The notes under the pieces are model-generated. The model saw only the letters and a program-made list of their open reading frames with translations, was not told the DNA's origin and did not search any database. A DNA stretch of 64,000 bases from Antribacter soli. GTDB lineage: Bacteria > Actinomycetota > Actinomycetes > Actinomycetales > Cellulomonadaceae. This document shows, in pieces, positions 42,714 through 52,411 of the stretch. How positions within the stretch are numbered: position 1 is the stretch's first letter; each line of letters opens with the position of its first letter. A program made the position numbers and the translations under genes. Location of the stretch: NCBI RefSeq assembly GCF_021568775.1, contig NZ_JAKGSG010000020.1, forward strand, positions 62,001-126,000, written 5' to 3'.

Positions 42714-43403
42714 ATGGGCTTCCTCGACCGGCTTTTCGGGCGCGAGCCGCGCAACGACCGCAACAACCCGTACCAGGCGCCTGGCGCGGCGGACCGCTAC
42801 CAGCCGCAGGATGCCCCCGCCTACGGGACGCCCGGCCCCGCGTACGGCTCGGCCGGTCACTCCGGGCGCAGCGAGGACGAGGTCGCCGTCGAGCGGTACA
42901 AGTACCTGCTGCGCACCGCGCCGCCGGATGCCGTCGAGCAGGCGCACACCGAGGCGTTCGCCCAGCTCACGCCTGAGCAGCGCCGCCAGGTGCTGACGCA
43001 GCTCAGCAACGACCTCCCGCCGTCCGAGCGCGCCACGTCCGACGACCCGCGGTCCCTCGCCCGGATGGCGACGCGGGCCGAGCTGCGGCGTCCCGGCACC
43101 CTCGTGCAGAACTTCGGCGGCGGCGTCGGCGGGGCCGGCTACGGCGGCCCGGGCGTCGGCGCGATGCTCGGCTCGAGCCTGCTCGGCACGATCGCCGGCG
43201 TGGTCATCGGCTCGGCGATCGCCGACGCGATGTTCGGGTCGGAGTTCGGCGACCCGAGCCAGGACTTCGCCGGCGACTCCGGCGAGGCCGACCCGGGTGC
43301 GGGTGCCGAGGCGGACCCAGGCGCCGACGCAGGCGCCGAGGGCGACTTCGGCGGAGACTTCGGGGGCGACTTCGGCGGCGACTTCGGCGGCGGCGACTTC
43401 TGA
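42714..43403 (+). CDS. Uncharacterised Gly/Asp-rich protein
   Basis: 229 residues. The N terminus (MGFLDRLFGREP) is basic and amphipathic. A helical stretch (EAFAQLTPEQRRQVLTQLSN), a Gly-rich hydrophobic segment (GAMLGSSLLGTIAGVVIGSA, possibly membrane-inserted) and an acidic Gly/Asp/Phe tail with four GDFGG-type repeats follow. Not recognised as a specific family. It ends 10 bp before the convergent nuclease-helicase stop. Confidence 0.7.
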   Translation: MGFLDRLFGREPRNDRNNPYQAPGAADRYQPQDAPAYGTPGPAYGSAGHSGRSEDEVAVERYKYLLRTAPPDAVEQAHTEAFAQLTPEQRRQVLTQLSNDLPPSERATSDDPRSLARMATRAELRRPGTLVQNFGGGVGGAGYGGPGVGAMLGSSLLGTIAGVVIGSAIADAMFGSEFGDPSQDFAGDSGEADPGAGAEADPGADAGAEGDFGGDFGGDFGGDFGGGDF

Positions 43404-43412
43404 CCGGCGGCG

Positions 43413-46400
43413 TCAGGGTGACGTCAGCGCGAGAAAGGCGCCGAGCTCCAGGACCTGGCGCACGCCGTCGGCCGCCATGTCGCCGGGCAGGTAGTCGGTC
43501 AGGCGCGGCGAGCTGATCACGACGGCGCGCCACTGAGCGCGGGAGACGGCCACGTTCACGCGGTGCCGCGACAGCAGGAAGCCCATGCCGCGCGGCACGT
43601 CGTCGGGCGTGGACGCCGCCGTCGTGAGGATGGCGACCGGTGCCTCCCGCCCCTGGAACAGGTCGACCGTGCCGACGGGCACGTCGCCGAGCCCGGCGTC
43701 GTGCAGGGCACGCCGCACCTCGTGCACCTGGGCGTTGTACGCCGCGACGACCACCACGTCCGCGGCAGTCAGCGGGCGCGGCACCGCCCCCGGCCCGGCG
43801 ACCCACAGGCGCCCGACGACGGAGCTCACCTCGCGCACGACCTGCGCCGCCTCCTCGGGTGAGGCCTGCCGCCGGCCGGTGTGCGCGACGGGAACGTGGA
43901 CCACGCCCGGCGGGACGCCGTCGAGCGACCGCTCGGCGGCGACGGGATGCGCCTCCAGGCGGTCCTCGTAGGCCAGCCGGGAGATGCGTGCGCACAGCTC
44001 GGGGTGCATGCGCCAGGAGCGGTCGAGGAAGTAGCCGAGCTCGCCGGGCAGCACGTCGTGCCCGTCGGCGAGCCAGCCGAGCGCCGAGCCCGCCACGGCC
44101 GGCTCCGGGTGCCGGCCCTGCGACACCTGCGGGAGCTGCTGCGGGTCACCGAGGAGCAGCAGCCGGCGTGCCGAGCGTGCCACGGCGACGGTGTCCGCCA
44201 GCGAGAACTGGCCCGCCTCGTCGACGACGAGCAGGTCGAGCCCTTCCTCCGGCCAGCGCGGGTGCGCGAAGTCCCACGCCGTGCCGCCCACGACGCTCCC
44301 CGGAACCGCCGCCCCGGCGAGCTCGTCGGCGGAGAGCTCGCGCCACGGAGCGGCTGCCCGCCCCGGCCGGTCCTGCCGCTTCTTCGCGACGGCATCGACG
44401 GGCACACCGGCCTTCTCCACGGCCGCGCGGAGCACGTTCTCCACGGCGGCGTGCGACTGCGCCACGACGCCGACCCGCCAGCCCGCGGCCACGAGCCGGC
44501 CGATCACCTGCGACCCGACGTGCGTCTTACCCGTTCCGGGCGGCCCCTGCACGGCGAGGTACGACCGGTCGAGCAGCGTCACTGCCTCATGGATCGCGTC
44601 CGCCGGGTCCTCGCTCGGCGCCGGCAGGGCCTCTCCTCCCACCAGGCGGGGCGGGCGGCGCAGCAGGAGGTCGACCGCAGGCCCGGCAGGCAGCGCCTCC
44701 TCGACGTCCCACACCGCGAGCGCGGCGGCGGCCGCGTCCTCGACGGCCCGCTCCTGCGCGTCGCGCGCCGGGCCGCGCTGCGGCGCGAGCGCGAGCGGCA
44801 CCTGGTCGTGCGCGGGGGCTCCGCCGCCGAGCCGTTCGCGAAGCACGACGATGTCCAGCTCGCCGTCCTCGGGCGTCCGGACCTCGACGATCTCCCCGCC
44901 GCCGTGCAAGCCGCGCACGGCCCGCGCTTCCGGCTCGCCGACGACGGGCGGCAGCGGCGGGTCGTACAGCACGTGCACGGCGCTGCCGACCCCGAGCTCC
45001 CCGCCGTCGGCCCGCGAGCCGTCCAGCATGCGGCCGGTGAGCTCGACCAGCCGCGACGGGGCGCGCTTGCCTTGCTCGACCTCCCAACCGGACACGACGC
45101 GCGCCTGCTCCACGTGGAACGTCGCCCGCCGACCGGGCCACTCCTCGAGCGGCAGCTCGAGACGCGCGTAGTGCTCGTGCCAGAAGGGCTTCTCCTCGCG
45201 CTGGTAGTAGCCCACCGCGGCGCCGAGGATCGCGAGCCCCTGCTCGTCCGGCGTCCGCCGGCTCGCCGCGTCGGGCACCCGCTCCCGGATCGCCGCGGCC
45301 AGTGCTTCGCGCCGCTCGCGTGTCTCGCGGCGAGCCACCTGCCTCGGCTTCTCGACGGGCGGAGCCTCGTTCGGCACGCCCTCGCTCGGCGCCGCCTCGC
45401 TCACGGCGGCCAGGGGTGCCGCCCGGTCGGGCGCCGTGACCGCCAGCGGCCGCACCTCGGCGCCGTCCACGACGCCCCGCGCCCAGCGCAGCCAGTCCAG
45501 CAGCTTCAGCGTCGACCGGCAGTCGTACTGGTTGTACGCGAGGATCCGCGCGCGGACCTCCGCCGCTTCCTGCGTGCGGCCCTCCGCGACGGCGCGGACG
45601 TACTCGGCGTACTCGATCACGGACGACGCCGCGTCCTTGACGCCCTCGCGCGACGGGTCGTCCTGCATGTAGAGCGGCTCGAGCCGCTTGATGGACTTCG
45701 ACCGGTGCGAGATGCGCAGGCTCGAACGGACGACGGCGTACAGGTCGACGAGCACGCCGTCACGCAGGAGCTGGTCGACGCGGTCCTCGCACACCCCGTG
45801 CCGGGCCGCGATCGACAGCAGGTGCGTCTTCTCGTACGGGGCGTAGTGGTAGACGTGCAGGCCGGGGTACGTGCGCCGACGGGCCTCGAGATCGTCGAGG
45901 AACGCGACGAGCGCCTCCCGCTCCCCCGCGAGACTGTCGCCCCAGTACGCGGTGAACCCCTCCGCGGGGTCGTCGTCGGGCCCGGGCACCCGGAACGGCG
46001 GCGTGCCGGGACGCACGACCAGCCCGAACAGGTAGTCGAGACCCGCCGACCTCGACTCCCCCACGGGGGGACCGCCCGGATCCTCCCAGAGCGGGTCGCC
46101 CTCGAAGTCGAAGAACACGTCTCCCGGACTCGGGTCGGGCAGGCCCTCGATCGCAGTGCTCCCGACGAGCATCCAGCGCAGCCGCCCGTCGGCGCCCGCG
46201 TCGACCCCCGCCCCGTCGGTCTCGCCGTCGTGCGGGTCCTCCAGCTCCACCGACCCGTGACCGGGCACGGTGCCGAGCTGTAGCCCCGCCTGGAGCCGCA
46301 GCCCGTCGAACGTCCCGGCCGCCATCCCGTCGGGCGGCTCGGCCGCGACGGCGAGGTCGTCGATCGTGCGGACCCCGGCGGCGTACAGCCGCTCCCGCTG

Positions 46401-47270
46401 CCGCCCGTACACCCCGCCGACGAGCAGCACGTCACGGTGCGCCTCAGCGGCCTGCGCGCAGTCCTCGCAGACGGCCAGGCGACCGCAGGCGACGTACCGG
46501 TCGTCGCCCCAGGAGAGCGGGCCGTCGTCGGCCCCGTGCTCCGCGAGGATCTGGAGCAGGCGGCCCCGGCGGGCGCGGAAGACCGGCAGCAGGTCGGCGA
46601 GGCGGTGGGTGGTGGTGACGCGGGTGCCCAGCACGAGGTGCACATGGTCGGTAGGGTCCACCCGAGCCGACTCGAGCTGGTCCGCGTACGCGGCGAGCTG
46701 CAGCAGCGCCGTCACCTTGGCCCGGCGGGCCAGCTTCGTGTCGTGCACCGCATACCGCGGCTGCCCGATCCCGGGGTCCCCGCGGAGGCCCGCAGCGGAG
46801 CGAGGACCTCCGGGTGGTGGGGCGCCGGACCGGTCGCCGGGGTGCACCACCCCGTCCCGGGCGGTGCGCACCAGGAAGTCCGCCCGGCCGTGGAAGCGGC
46901 CGTCGAAGAAGGACGCCTGGTAGACGACGTCGGCACCTGCCTCCATCGCGGCGAGCGTGCGGGAGTGGGCCGCCAGCAGCTCGTCGGCCGACATGCGCCG
47001 CGCCGGCGCGACCTCGACCACCCCGCCCGGCCCACCACCGTCGGCCGAGCCGAATGCTGCCACGTGCTCGGCCAGGACTCGACGCTCGTGCGCCTCGCCG
47101 AGGGCTGCGGTGCGGGCCAGCATCGCGTCCTCCGCGCGCTCCCGCCGCGGGATGCGCCCCAGCACCTCGTCGAGCCGGCGAAGCAGGCGGAACTCGCACT
47201 CGCCGGCGACCACCAGGTCGCTCGCCGAGTGCACGAGAGTCCGCGGATCTCCGCGCTCGAGCAGGAACAT
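43413..47270 (-). CDS. RecB-like nuclease (TM0106 family) fused to SF1 helicase
   Basis: 1285 residues. An N-terminal Cas4/RecB-like nuclease region (about 1-270: ASDLVVAGECEFRLLRRLDE; QASFFDGRFHGRADFLV; AVHDTKLARRAKVTALLQL) is followed by an RNase H/exonuclease-like region (FFDFEGDP near 385; ILAYNQYDCRSTLKLLDWL near 580). The C-terminal third is a UPF1/Dna2-type SF1 helicase: Walker A GPPGTGKT near 908, VVDEAGQF near 1014, GDPQQLPQVSQG, and the last motif VNVAVSRAQW. It should both unwind and degrade nucleic acid, in repair or defence. It appears to be a single gene. Confidence 0.88.
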   Translation of the reverse strand: MFLLERGDPRTLVHSASDLVVAGECEFRLLRRLDEVLGRIPRRERAEDAMLARTAALGEAHERRVLAEHVAAFGSADGGGPGGVVEVAPARRMSADELLAAHSRTLAAMEAGADVVYQASFFDGRFHGRADFLVRTARDGVVHPGDRSGAPPPGGPRSAAGLRGDPGIGQPRYAVHDTKLARRAKVTALLQLAAYADQLESARVDPTDHVHLVLGTRVTTTHRLADLLPVFRARRGRLLQILAEHGADDGPLSWGDDRYVACGRLAVCEDCAQAAEAHRDVLLVGGVYGRQRERLYAAGVRTIDDLAVAAEPPDGMAAGTFDGLRLQAGLQLGTVPGHGSVELEDPHDGETDGAGVDAGADGRLRWMLVGSTAIEGLPDPSPGDVFFDFEGDPLWEDPGGPPVGESRSAGLDYLFGLVVRPGTPPFRVPGPDDDPAEGFTAYWGDSLAGEREALVAFLDDLEARRRTYPGLHVYHYAPYEKTHLLSIAARHGVCEDRVDQLLRDGVLVDLYAVVRSSLRISHRSKSIKRLEPLYMQDDPSREGVKDAASSVIEYAEYVRAVAEGRTQEAAEVRARILAYNQYDCRSTLKLLDWLRWARGVVDGAEVRPLAVTAPDRAAPLAAVSEAAPSEGVPNEAPPVEKPRQVARRETRERREALAAAIRERVPDAASRRTPDEQGLAILGAAVGYYQREEKPFWHEHYARLELPLEEWPGRRATFHVEQARVVSGWEVEQGKRAPSRLVELTGRMLDGSRADGGELGVGSAVHVLYDPPLPPVVGEPEARAVRGLHGGGEIVEVRTPEDGELDIVVLRERLGGGAPAHDQVPLALAPQRGPARDAQERAVEDAAAAALAVWDVEEALPAGPAVDLLLRRPPRLVGGEALPAPSEDPADAIHEAVTLLDRSYLAVQGPPGTGKTHVGSQVIGRLVAAGWRVGVVAQSHAAVENVLRAAVEKAGVPVDAVAKKRQDRPGRAAAPWRELSADELAGAAVPGSVVGGTAWDFAHPRWPEEGLDLLVVDEAGQFSLADTVAVARSARRLLLLGDPQQLPQVSQGRHPEPAVAGSALGWLADGHDVLPGELGYFLDRSWRMHPELCARISRLAYEDRLEAHPVAAERSLDGVPPGVVHVPVAHTGRRQASPEEAAQVVREVSSVVGRLWVAGPGAVPRPLTAADVVVVAAYNAQVHEVRRALHDAGLGDVPVGTVDLFQGREAPVAILTTAASTPDDVPRGMGFLLSRHRVNVAVSRAQWRAVVISSPRLTDYLPGDMAADGVRQVLELGAFLALTSP

Positions 47271-47406
47271 GACCCAGGTCTACCAGCGACCTCTGACACA
47301 CTGCTCCCCGAACACGCGGCGGAATGTCCGTTTTCATCTGGTGGCCCTGGCGCGGAGGGCCCCGGATGGCCGATAGTTGGCCCCGCACCGATGTGAAGGA
47401 GTGACC

Positions 47407-48600
47407 ATGGCTGTGCGCTTCAACCCGCCGCCGGGTTGGCAAGTGCCCCCAGGCTTCCGTCCCGACGCAAGCTGGGCGCCTGACCCGGCGTGGCCCCCGG
47501 CGCCCCCCGGATGGGAGTACTGGATCGAGGAGCAGGTGCCCGCCGCTCCCCCGGCCCCTCCGGCCCCGCCGCCGCCCCCGGGCTATACCGGCGCGCCGAC
47601 TGCCACCGGCTCGCCCTACGGCGCGGCGCAGGCGACCGCGGTCCACGCGCCGGCCCCCCAGCCTGCCGAGACCGGACGGCGCGAGGAGACCCGGACCCAG
47701 TCCATCCAGCTCGTGCCGCAGGGCGGCTACCCCTCGGCCGCGCCCTCGCAGGTCGACGCGACCCAGATGATGGCGCCGCTGTCCCTGCCGCCTGCCGCGC
47801 CTCCCGGCGCCGGGCCGGCGCCGGGCCCGTACGGACCTGGCCACCCCGGCGCACCGCATCCTGGCGCACCGCATCCTGGCGCACCCCACCCCGGCGGGCC
47901 GCACCCCGGCGCGCCGCACCCCGGCGCGCCGCACCCCGGCGCGCCGCACCCCGGTGCACAGCACCCTGGCGCCGGCTACCCAGGTCAGGGAATGCCCCCG
48001 CAACGCGGGATCGCAGCAGCGGGTCAGGGCGTCCTGCGGGCGCTGCGAGGCGCGGCGGCCGGCGTCGGCGGCCCCGGCGGTCCCGGCGGCGGCCCGCGCC
48101 CGAGCGGCCCCGGTGGCCCCGGCCGACCCCCGGCGGCCAAGCCCGGCGGTGGCCTCCTGGCCGGCGTCGGGATCTCGGGCGTCGCGCTCGGCGTCATCAT
48201 CGCGATGGTGGTGACCGCGGGCGCCCAGTCGGAGGCCGCCCAGAAGGAGCACGACGCCCAGGCGATCTCTCAGCAGATGGACGAGCGGGAGGCCGAGCTC
48301 GAGGCGCTCCAGGTGGAGCTGGACCAGAAGCAGGCCGACGTCGCCGCGCGCGAGCAGGCCCTCACCGAGCGCCAGAACCAGCTCACCGCCGCTGAGACCG
48401 CGCTCACGCAGAAGCAGCAGGAGCTCGAGCAGCAGCAGAACAACAACCAGCAGAACAACAACCAGCAGGTGTTCTACTGGAACTGCGAGCAGGCTCGTCA
48501 GGCCGGCGCCTCGCTGCCGCTGCGGACGAGCGACCCGGGCTACCGCCCGGCGCTCGACCCGGACAACGATGGCAGGGCCTGCGAGGGCGACGAGTTCTAG
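47407..48600 (+). CDS. Membrane protein with coiled coil and C-terminal excalibur domain
   Basis: 397 residues from ATG 47407 with AAGGAG upstream. N-terminal 60 residues are Pro/Trp-rich (PPPGWQVPPGF), followed by a low-complexity PHPGA-repeat tract (about 150-195), a Gly/Pro tract, one membrane helix (GISGVALGVIIAMVV, near 262), a long coiled coil (about 278-345), and an excalibur domain ending DPDNDGRACEGDEF. The excalibur motif DxDxDGxxCE is a calcium-binding loop of extracellular proteins. The topology suggests a cytoplasmic N terminus and an external C-terminal domain. Its function is unknown. Confidence 0.83.
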   Translation: MAVRFNPPPGWQVPPGFRPDASWAPDPAWPPAPPGWEYWIEEQVPAAPPAPPAPPPPPGYTGAPTATGSPYGAAQATAVHAPAPQPAETGRREETRTQSIQLVPQGGYPSAAPSQVDATQMMAPLSLPPAAPPGAGPAPGPYGPGHPGAPHPGAPHPGAPHPGGPHPGAPHPGAPHPGAPHPGAQHPGAGYPGQGMPPQRGIAAAGQGVLRALRGAAAGVGGPGGPGGGPRPSGPGGPGRPPAAKPGGGLLAGVGISGVALGVIIAMVVTAGAQSEAAQKEHDAQAISQQMDEREAELEALQVELDQKQADVAAREQALTERQNQLTAAETALTQKQQELEQQQNNNQQNNNQQVFYWNCEQARQAGASLPLRTSDPGYRPALDPDNDGRACEGDEF

Positions 48601-48689
48601 CCGCAGGGGACTCACCGGTGCCCGACGACGGCGGCTGCGCTACGGGACACGCCCGGGCGACGACGTTCCCGCCGTTGCACTGTTTCGAT

Positions 48690-48740
48690 CGAGGCCGCTC
48701 ACTGTGCGTTGACGTTGTCAACGCACAGTGAGCGGCCTCG
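48690..48740. terminator. Bidirectional terminator hairpin
   Basis: A 24-bp perfect stem (CGAGGCCGCTCACTG...GTTGAC and its complement) with a 3-nt GTT loop between the convergent excalibur and alditol oxidase genes. Confidence 0.92.
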
Positions 48741-48808
48741 TTCAGCATCGTCCGACGCCTGCGTCACGTGCGATGGTTGCACGCCCCGTCACGTCGATGG
48801 GCCCCGGC

Positions 48809-50083
48809 TCAGACCGCCAGCAGCCGCTCCACGTAGCCTCCGCGCATCCGGCCGGCCGGATCCAGGTGTCCGGCGAGCTTCCGGAAGTCGGCGAACCGCG
48901 GGTAGTCAGCGGCGACGTCGGCCAACGGGACCGTCGAGAGCTTGCCCCAGTGCGCCCGGGCGCCGAGCGGGAGGAGCGCGTCCTCGAGGCGGGGCAGCAC
49001 GGCCCGCACCGCCTGCCCGTCCGCGACCCAGGTGAAGTGGAAGCCGATGCGGTCCTCGTCGAACGGGCTGAGCCACAGGTCGTCGGCGGCGACGGTGCGG
49101 ATCTCGCTGGTCAGCAGCAGCGGCGCCACGACAGGCCCGAGGCGCCGCAGTGCCTCGATCGCCTCCACGGCCCGCGCCCGCGGCACCAGGTACTCCGACT
49201 GCAGCTCGTCGCCCACCGACGGCGTGAAGTCGAGGCGGAAGTGCGGCAGGCGCTCGTGCCACGGACCCGGCACACCGAGCTGCGCGGTGCAGGCGGCGGG
49301 GTCCACGCCGGGGATGGGGTGGTGCGGCCCCGTGGCGGGCTTCGCGCCCAGGGCAACCAGGACGTCGTCCGGCCCGACGGCGGCCGGGGTCGCCTCACCC
49401 GGGACGGCGAGCGCCTTGCGCCACACCTCGCGCACCGTGGGCTCGTCCCAGCTCGTGAACAGGCTGACCGAGTAGGCGCTGCCCGTCACGGCGTCGAGGT
49501 TCTCGGCGAGGGCGTCCCAGGGAAGCCCGGTCAGGACGTCCTGGCGCACGTCGAACGTGGGCCGGGTCGCGAGTTCCACGCGCGTGACGACGCCGAGGGC
49601 GCCCAGCGCGACGACAGCCCCGGGGAAGTCGGCGTCGCCGCGGCGCAGCGTCAGCAGGTCGCCGGACGCGGTGACGAGCTCGAGGCCGACGACGTCGCCC
49701 GCCAGGCACTGGTTCCCGTTCCCGGAGCCGTGCGTCGCGGTCGCCACCGCCCCCGCCACGGAGATGTGCGGGAGCGAGGCGAGGTTGCTCAGGGCACGCC
49801 CGCTCGCCTGCAGCGCCGTGGCGACCACGCCGTGGCGCAGGCCCCCGTTCACCGAGACGACGCCGGTCGCGGCGTCGAGCTCGACCGGCGGGCGGCCGTC
49901 GTCGATCGCGTCGACCTCGACGTGGACCCCGGTCGTGTCGGCGACGTCGCTGAACGAGTGCCGGGAGCCCAGCGCCCGCACGGGGTCCGTGCCCGCCATC
50001 AGCTCCTGGAGCTGCTCCAGCGTCTCAGGGCGCTCGACCCGCTGCGACGAGTAGGTGAGGTTGCCTGCCCAGTTCACGGTCAC
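48809..50083 (-). CDS. FAD-linked alditol (sugar alcohol) oxidase
   Basis: 424 residues. FAD-binding PCMH-type domain, with ALGSRHSFSDVADTTG containing His42, the predicted covalent FAD attachment site, and VAGAVATATHGSGNGNQ further along. The C-terminal ALO domain ends RMRGGYVERLLAV. This matches alditol/xylitol oxidases, which oxidise terminal hydroxyls of polyols with O2. No signal peptide. Confidence 0.85.
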   Translation of the reverse strand: MTVNWAGNLTYSSQRVERPETLEQLQELMAGTDPVRALGSRHSFSDVADTTGVHVEVDAIDDGRPPVELDAATGVVSVNGGLRHGVVATALQASGRALSNLASLPHISVAGAVATATHGSGNGNQCLAGDVVGLELVTASGDLLTLRRGDADFPGAVVALGALGVVTRVELATRPTFDVRQDVLTGLPWDALAENLDAVTGSAYSVSLFTSWDEPTVREVWRKALAVPGEATPAAVGPDDVLVALGAKPATGPHHPIPGVDPAACTAQLGVPGPWHERLPHFRLDFTPSVGDELQSEYLVPRARAVEAIEALRRLGPVVAPLLLTSEIRTVAADDLWLSPFDEDRIGFHFTWVADGQAVRAVLPRLEDALLPLGARAHWGKLSTVPLADVAADYPRFADFRKLAGHLDPAGRMRGGYVERLLAV

Positions 50084-50140
50084 GGCACCCAGCCTGCCAC
50101 GGCCCCTACGGTGGTCCTTGCCCCGTCCCGGCCGGTGGGC

Positions 50141-51322
50141 TCAGCCCGCCAGGTGGGCGGCGAGGGCCGCCCGGGCCGACTCCAGCCCGTCGAGCAGCGC
50201 CTGTCCGGGGTCGCGGAGCCACTGCACGTCCAGTGCGGCCGCGTCCTCCGGGCCGCCCGTGGGCCAGCGCCACCGTCCGACGACCCGCCCGTCCGCCACC
50301 ACGAGGTGCACGTACGCGCCGGGCCGGACAAGGGGAGCCGCCGCGGGGTCGACGGCGACGAAGCGGGACTCCGTGTAGGACAGGAACAGCTCGTCGTACG
50401 CCTGCAGGAGATCCACCCCGCCCGGTGCGGCGAGGTCCGGGTCCCGCGGGTCGGCGTCCAGCAGGTGCCAGAACGTCAGCCCCTCCAGGTCGCCCGTGCC
50501 GTGGACCGGCACGACGTCGTCGGACACAGCGGCCAGCCCGCGACGCACCTGGGTGAGCGTGAGGCTCGACCACGCCGCCAGGTCCTTGACCGTGGCCGCG
50601 GCCCGCGTCGCGAGGTACCGCCGCACGAGCTCGGCGAGCGCGGCCTCCTCGTCGTACGTCGCGCCGAGCGGGCCGTAGCCGGCCGGTACGCGCTCGTCGA
50701 ACGGCGCGTACGTCTGGTTCCTGCCCTGCAGGGGGCCGCTGATCACCACGCCGTCGAGCTCGGCGCGCATGAGCAGGAGGCCCAGCGTGATGCCGGGCCC
50801 CGCGCCAAGACGGCCGGGCTCGGGCGGGGGGGCCGTCGTGTCGATGCCCCGCTCCGCCAGGCCTTGTCCGAGCTCGGCACGCGTCCGGGGCCGCTCCGCG
50901 ACGAGCTCGGCGACGACGTCCACCGCCTTCGCCACCTCGGGCACGTCGAACCGGCGGTACATGGTCCCGTTGGTGCGGTGCACCCGCGGGCCGGTGAGCG
51001 CGAGGAGCCACCGGGCGTCGTCGGGTGCCATGAGGTGCCACGTGGGGCGCAGGGCGTGGGTGCGCAGGAAGGCGCCGTCGTCGAACAGGGCGAGGGACTC
51101 GGACGCACCGGGCCGGCGTTGTCCGGCGGGCAGTGCCTCGCCCGGCGGCGCGCTCGTGGAGGCGCACCGCCGGGCGAGGCCCCACAGGGCCGGCCGGAAC
51201 TCCTGGCCCTGGACCGCGCCGAAGGTACGGACGACGTCGGCGACGCCGGCCAGCCCGGCACCACTCAGGTGCTGGGCCCGCAAGCGGGCGCGGAGAAGGG
51301 CAGATCCGTCAAGACCGGTCAT
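50141..51322 (-). CDS. AlkZ-like winged-helix DNA glycosylase family protein
   Basis: 393 residues from ATG 51322; a GTG at 51325 precedes it. The HTH_42 (AlkZ/YcaQ) family is seen in the N-terminal FGAVQGQEFRPALWGLA, with the QxQ motif (Gln38, Gln40) in the place of the catalytic glutamines of AlkZ. LRPTWHLMAPDDARWLL is also typical. Family members remove alkylated bases or unhook interstrand crosslinks. Not associated here with a biosynthetic cluster. Confidence 0.82.
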   Translation of the reverse strand: MTGLDGSALLRARLRAQHLSGAGLAGVADVVRTFGAVQGQEFRPALWGLARRCASTSAPPGEALPAGQRRPGASESLALFDDGAFLRTHALRPTWHLMAPDDARWLLALTGPRVHRTNGTMYRRFDVPEVAKAVDVVAELVAERPRTRAELGQGLAERGIDTTAPPPEPGRLGAGPGITLGLLLMRAELDGVVISGPLQGRNQTYAPFDERVPAGYGPLGATYDEEAALAELVRRYLATRAAATVKDLAAWSSLTLTQVRRGLAAVSDDVVPVHGTGDLEGLTFWHLLDADPRDPDLAAPGGVDLLQAYDELFLSYTESRFVAVDPAAAPLVRPGAYVHLVVADGRVVGRWRWPTGGPEDAAALDVQWLRDPGQALLDGLESARAALAAHLAG

Positions 51323-51373
51323 CACACCATCGTGACAGCGTCGGCCCTGACGTGCGGGCAGTACAGGGAAGGA

Positions 51374-51742
51374 TCAGGCGGGGATCGCAGCGGCTGGGAC
51401 CACGGGCAGGCGCTCGCTGATGCCCACCATGTCGAGGACCTCCATCACGGCCCGCGACGGCTCGCGCAGCAGCACGGGCGAGCCCGTCTCCTGGCCGAGG
51501 ACGAAGACCTGCAGGATGAAGGCGACCCCGGAGGAGTCGATGAAGGTGACGTCGCGCGCGTCGACGATGACGGGCGCCGCGGCCGGCCTGGCCGCCAGGG
51601 AGGACATTGCCTGGCTCGCCGCCTCGCGCAGGAGGGCGTCCACGTCGCCCCAGAGCGTGAGGATCGAGCCCTCGTACGTGTGCCGGCAGGAGATTCCGGA
51701 GCCGGTCCGGGTGTTGGGTGTGTCTGACGGAAGAGGGTCCAT
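51374..51742 (-). CDS. STAS-domain anti-sigma factor antagonist
   Basis: 122 residues from ATG 51742 (MDPLPSD), with GGAG upstream. STAS fold with VTFIDSSGVAFILQVF; Ser70 in DSSG matches the phosphorylated serine of SpoIIAA/RsbV. It should sequester an anti-sigma kinase when unphosphorylated. No cognate RsbW or sigma factor gene lies nearby. Confidence 0.88.
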   Translation of the reverse strand: MDPLPSDTPNTRTGSGISCRHTYEGSILTLWGDVDALLREAASQAMSSLAARPAAAPVIVDARDVTFIDSSGVAFILQVFVLGQETGSPVLLREPSRAVMEVLDMVGISERLPVVPAAAIPA

Positions 51743-51943
51743 GTTGTTGTTCTCTCCGTATTCCGTAGTCGGTGGATGCGTGTCGGACCACGTCATATCG
51801 AATCTTTGTCGATCTGCGACCTCATCTTGCCTTTGCTCGGCAAGAAATGCCTACCTGTCTGAGTGTTCCTCCTGTACGCCCGTTCCGTCCACCCCCGCAC
51901 CGTTACGGTCAGGTTGCACGAAAGCAAGCAGGACGTGACACGT

Positions 51944-52411
51944 TCACAGCGGCTCGGTGACGTCGGCGACCGTCGCCGACAGCGCCGCCACGAGGTCCGC
52001 GGCGTCCACCGTAGCGCCCACGCCGTGAGCGCCACCACCGATGGACACCTGTCCCGGCTCCCCGAGCCGGGCGTCGGCGACGACCGGCCATGCGTGAAAC
52101 GACCCGAACGGCGTGATGGTTCCCCGTTCGTACCCGGTGACCTCGCGAGCGACGTCCTTGTCCGGCATCGACAGCCGCGACACGCCGAGCAGCGCGCGCA
52201 GCTTCGGCCACGAGATCTGCCGATCGCCCGGCACCAGCACGAAGAGAAAGTCACCCTCGCCGCGCCGCACCACGATCGTCTTGATCATCCGCGCCGGGTC
52301 CACACCCCGCGCCGCCGCGGCCTCCTCGAGCGAACCGACGCGGCCGTGCCGCTTGATCTCGAACGGGATGCCCGCCGCTTCCAGCGCGGCGACGGCACGC
52401 TCCTCGCTCAT
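51944..52411 (-). CDS. YbaK/EbsC-type aminoacyl-tRNA deacylase
   Basis: 155 residues. EVTGYERGTITPFG and RMIKTIVVRRGEGDFLFVLV are the YbaK/ProX hallmarks; the invariant catalytic lysine is in KTIVV. Proteins of this type hydrolyse mischarged Cys- or Ala-tRNA(Pro). Its start overlaps the DUF2087 stop by 4 bp (ATGA), so the two are coupled. Confidence 0.88.
   Translation of the reverse strand: MSEERAVAALEAAGIPFEIKRHGRVGSLEEAAAARGVDPARMIKTIVVRRGEGDFLFVLVPGDRQISWPKLRALLGVSRLSMPDKDVAREVTGYERGTITPFGSFHAWPVVADARLGEPGQVSIGGGAHGVGATVDAADLVAALSATVADVTEPL

Noticed and set aside
47850-47970. Repeated 15-bp units as mobile or CRISPR-like sequence
   Set aside because: They encode PHPGA repeats in frame within the excalibur gene.
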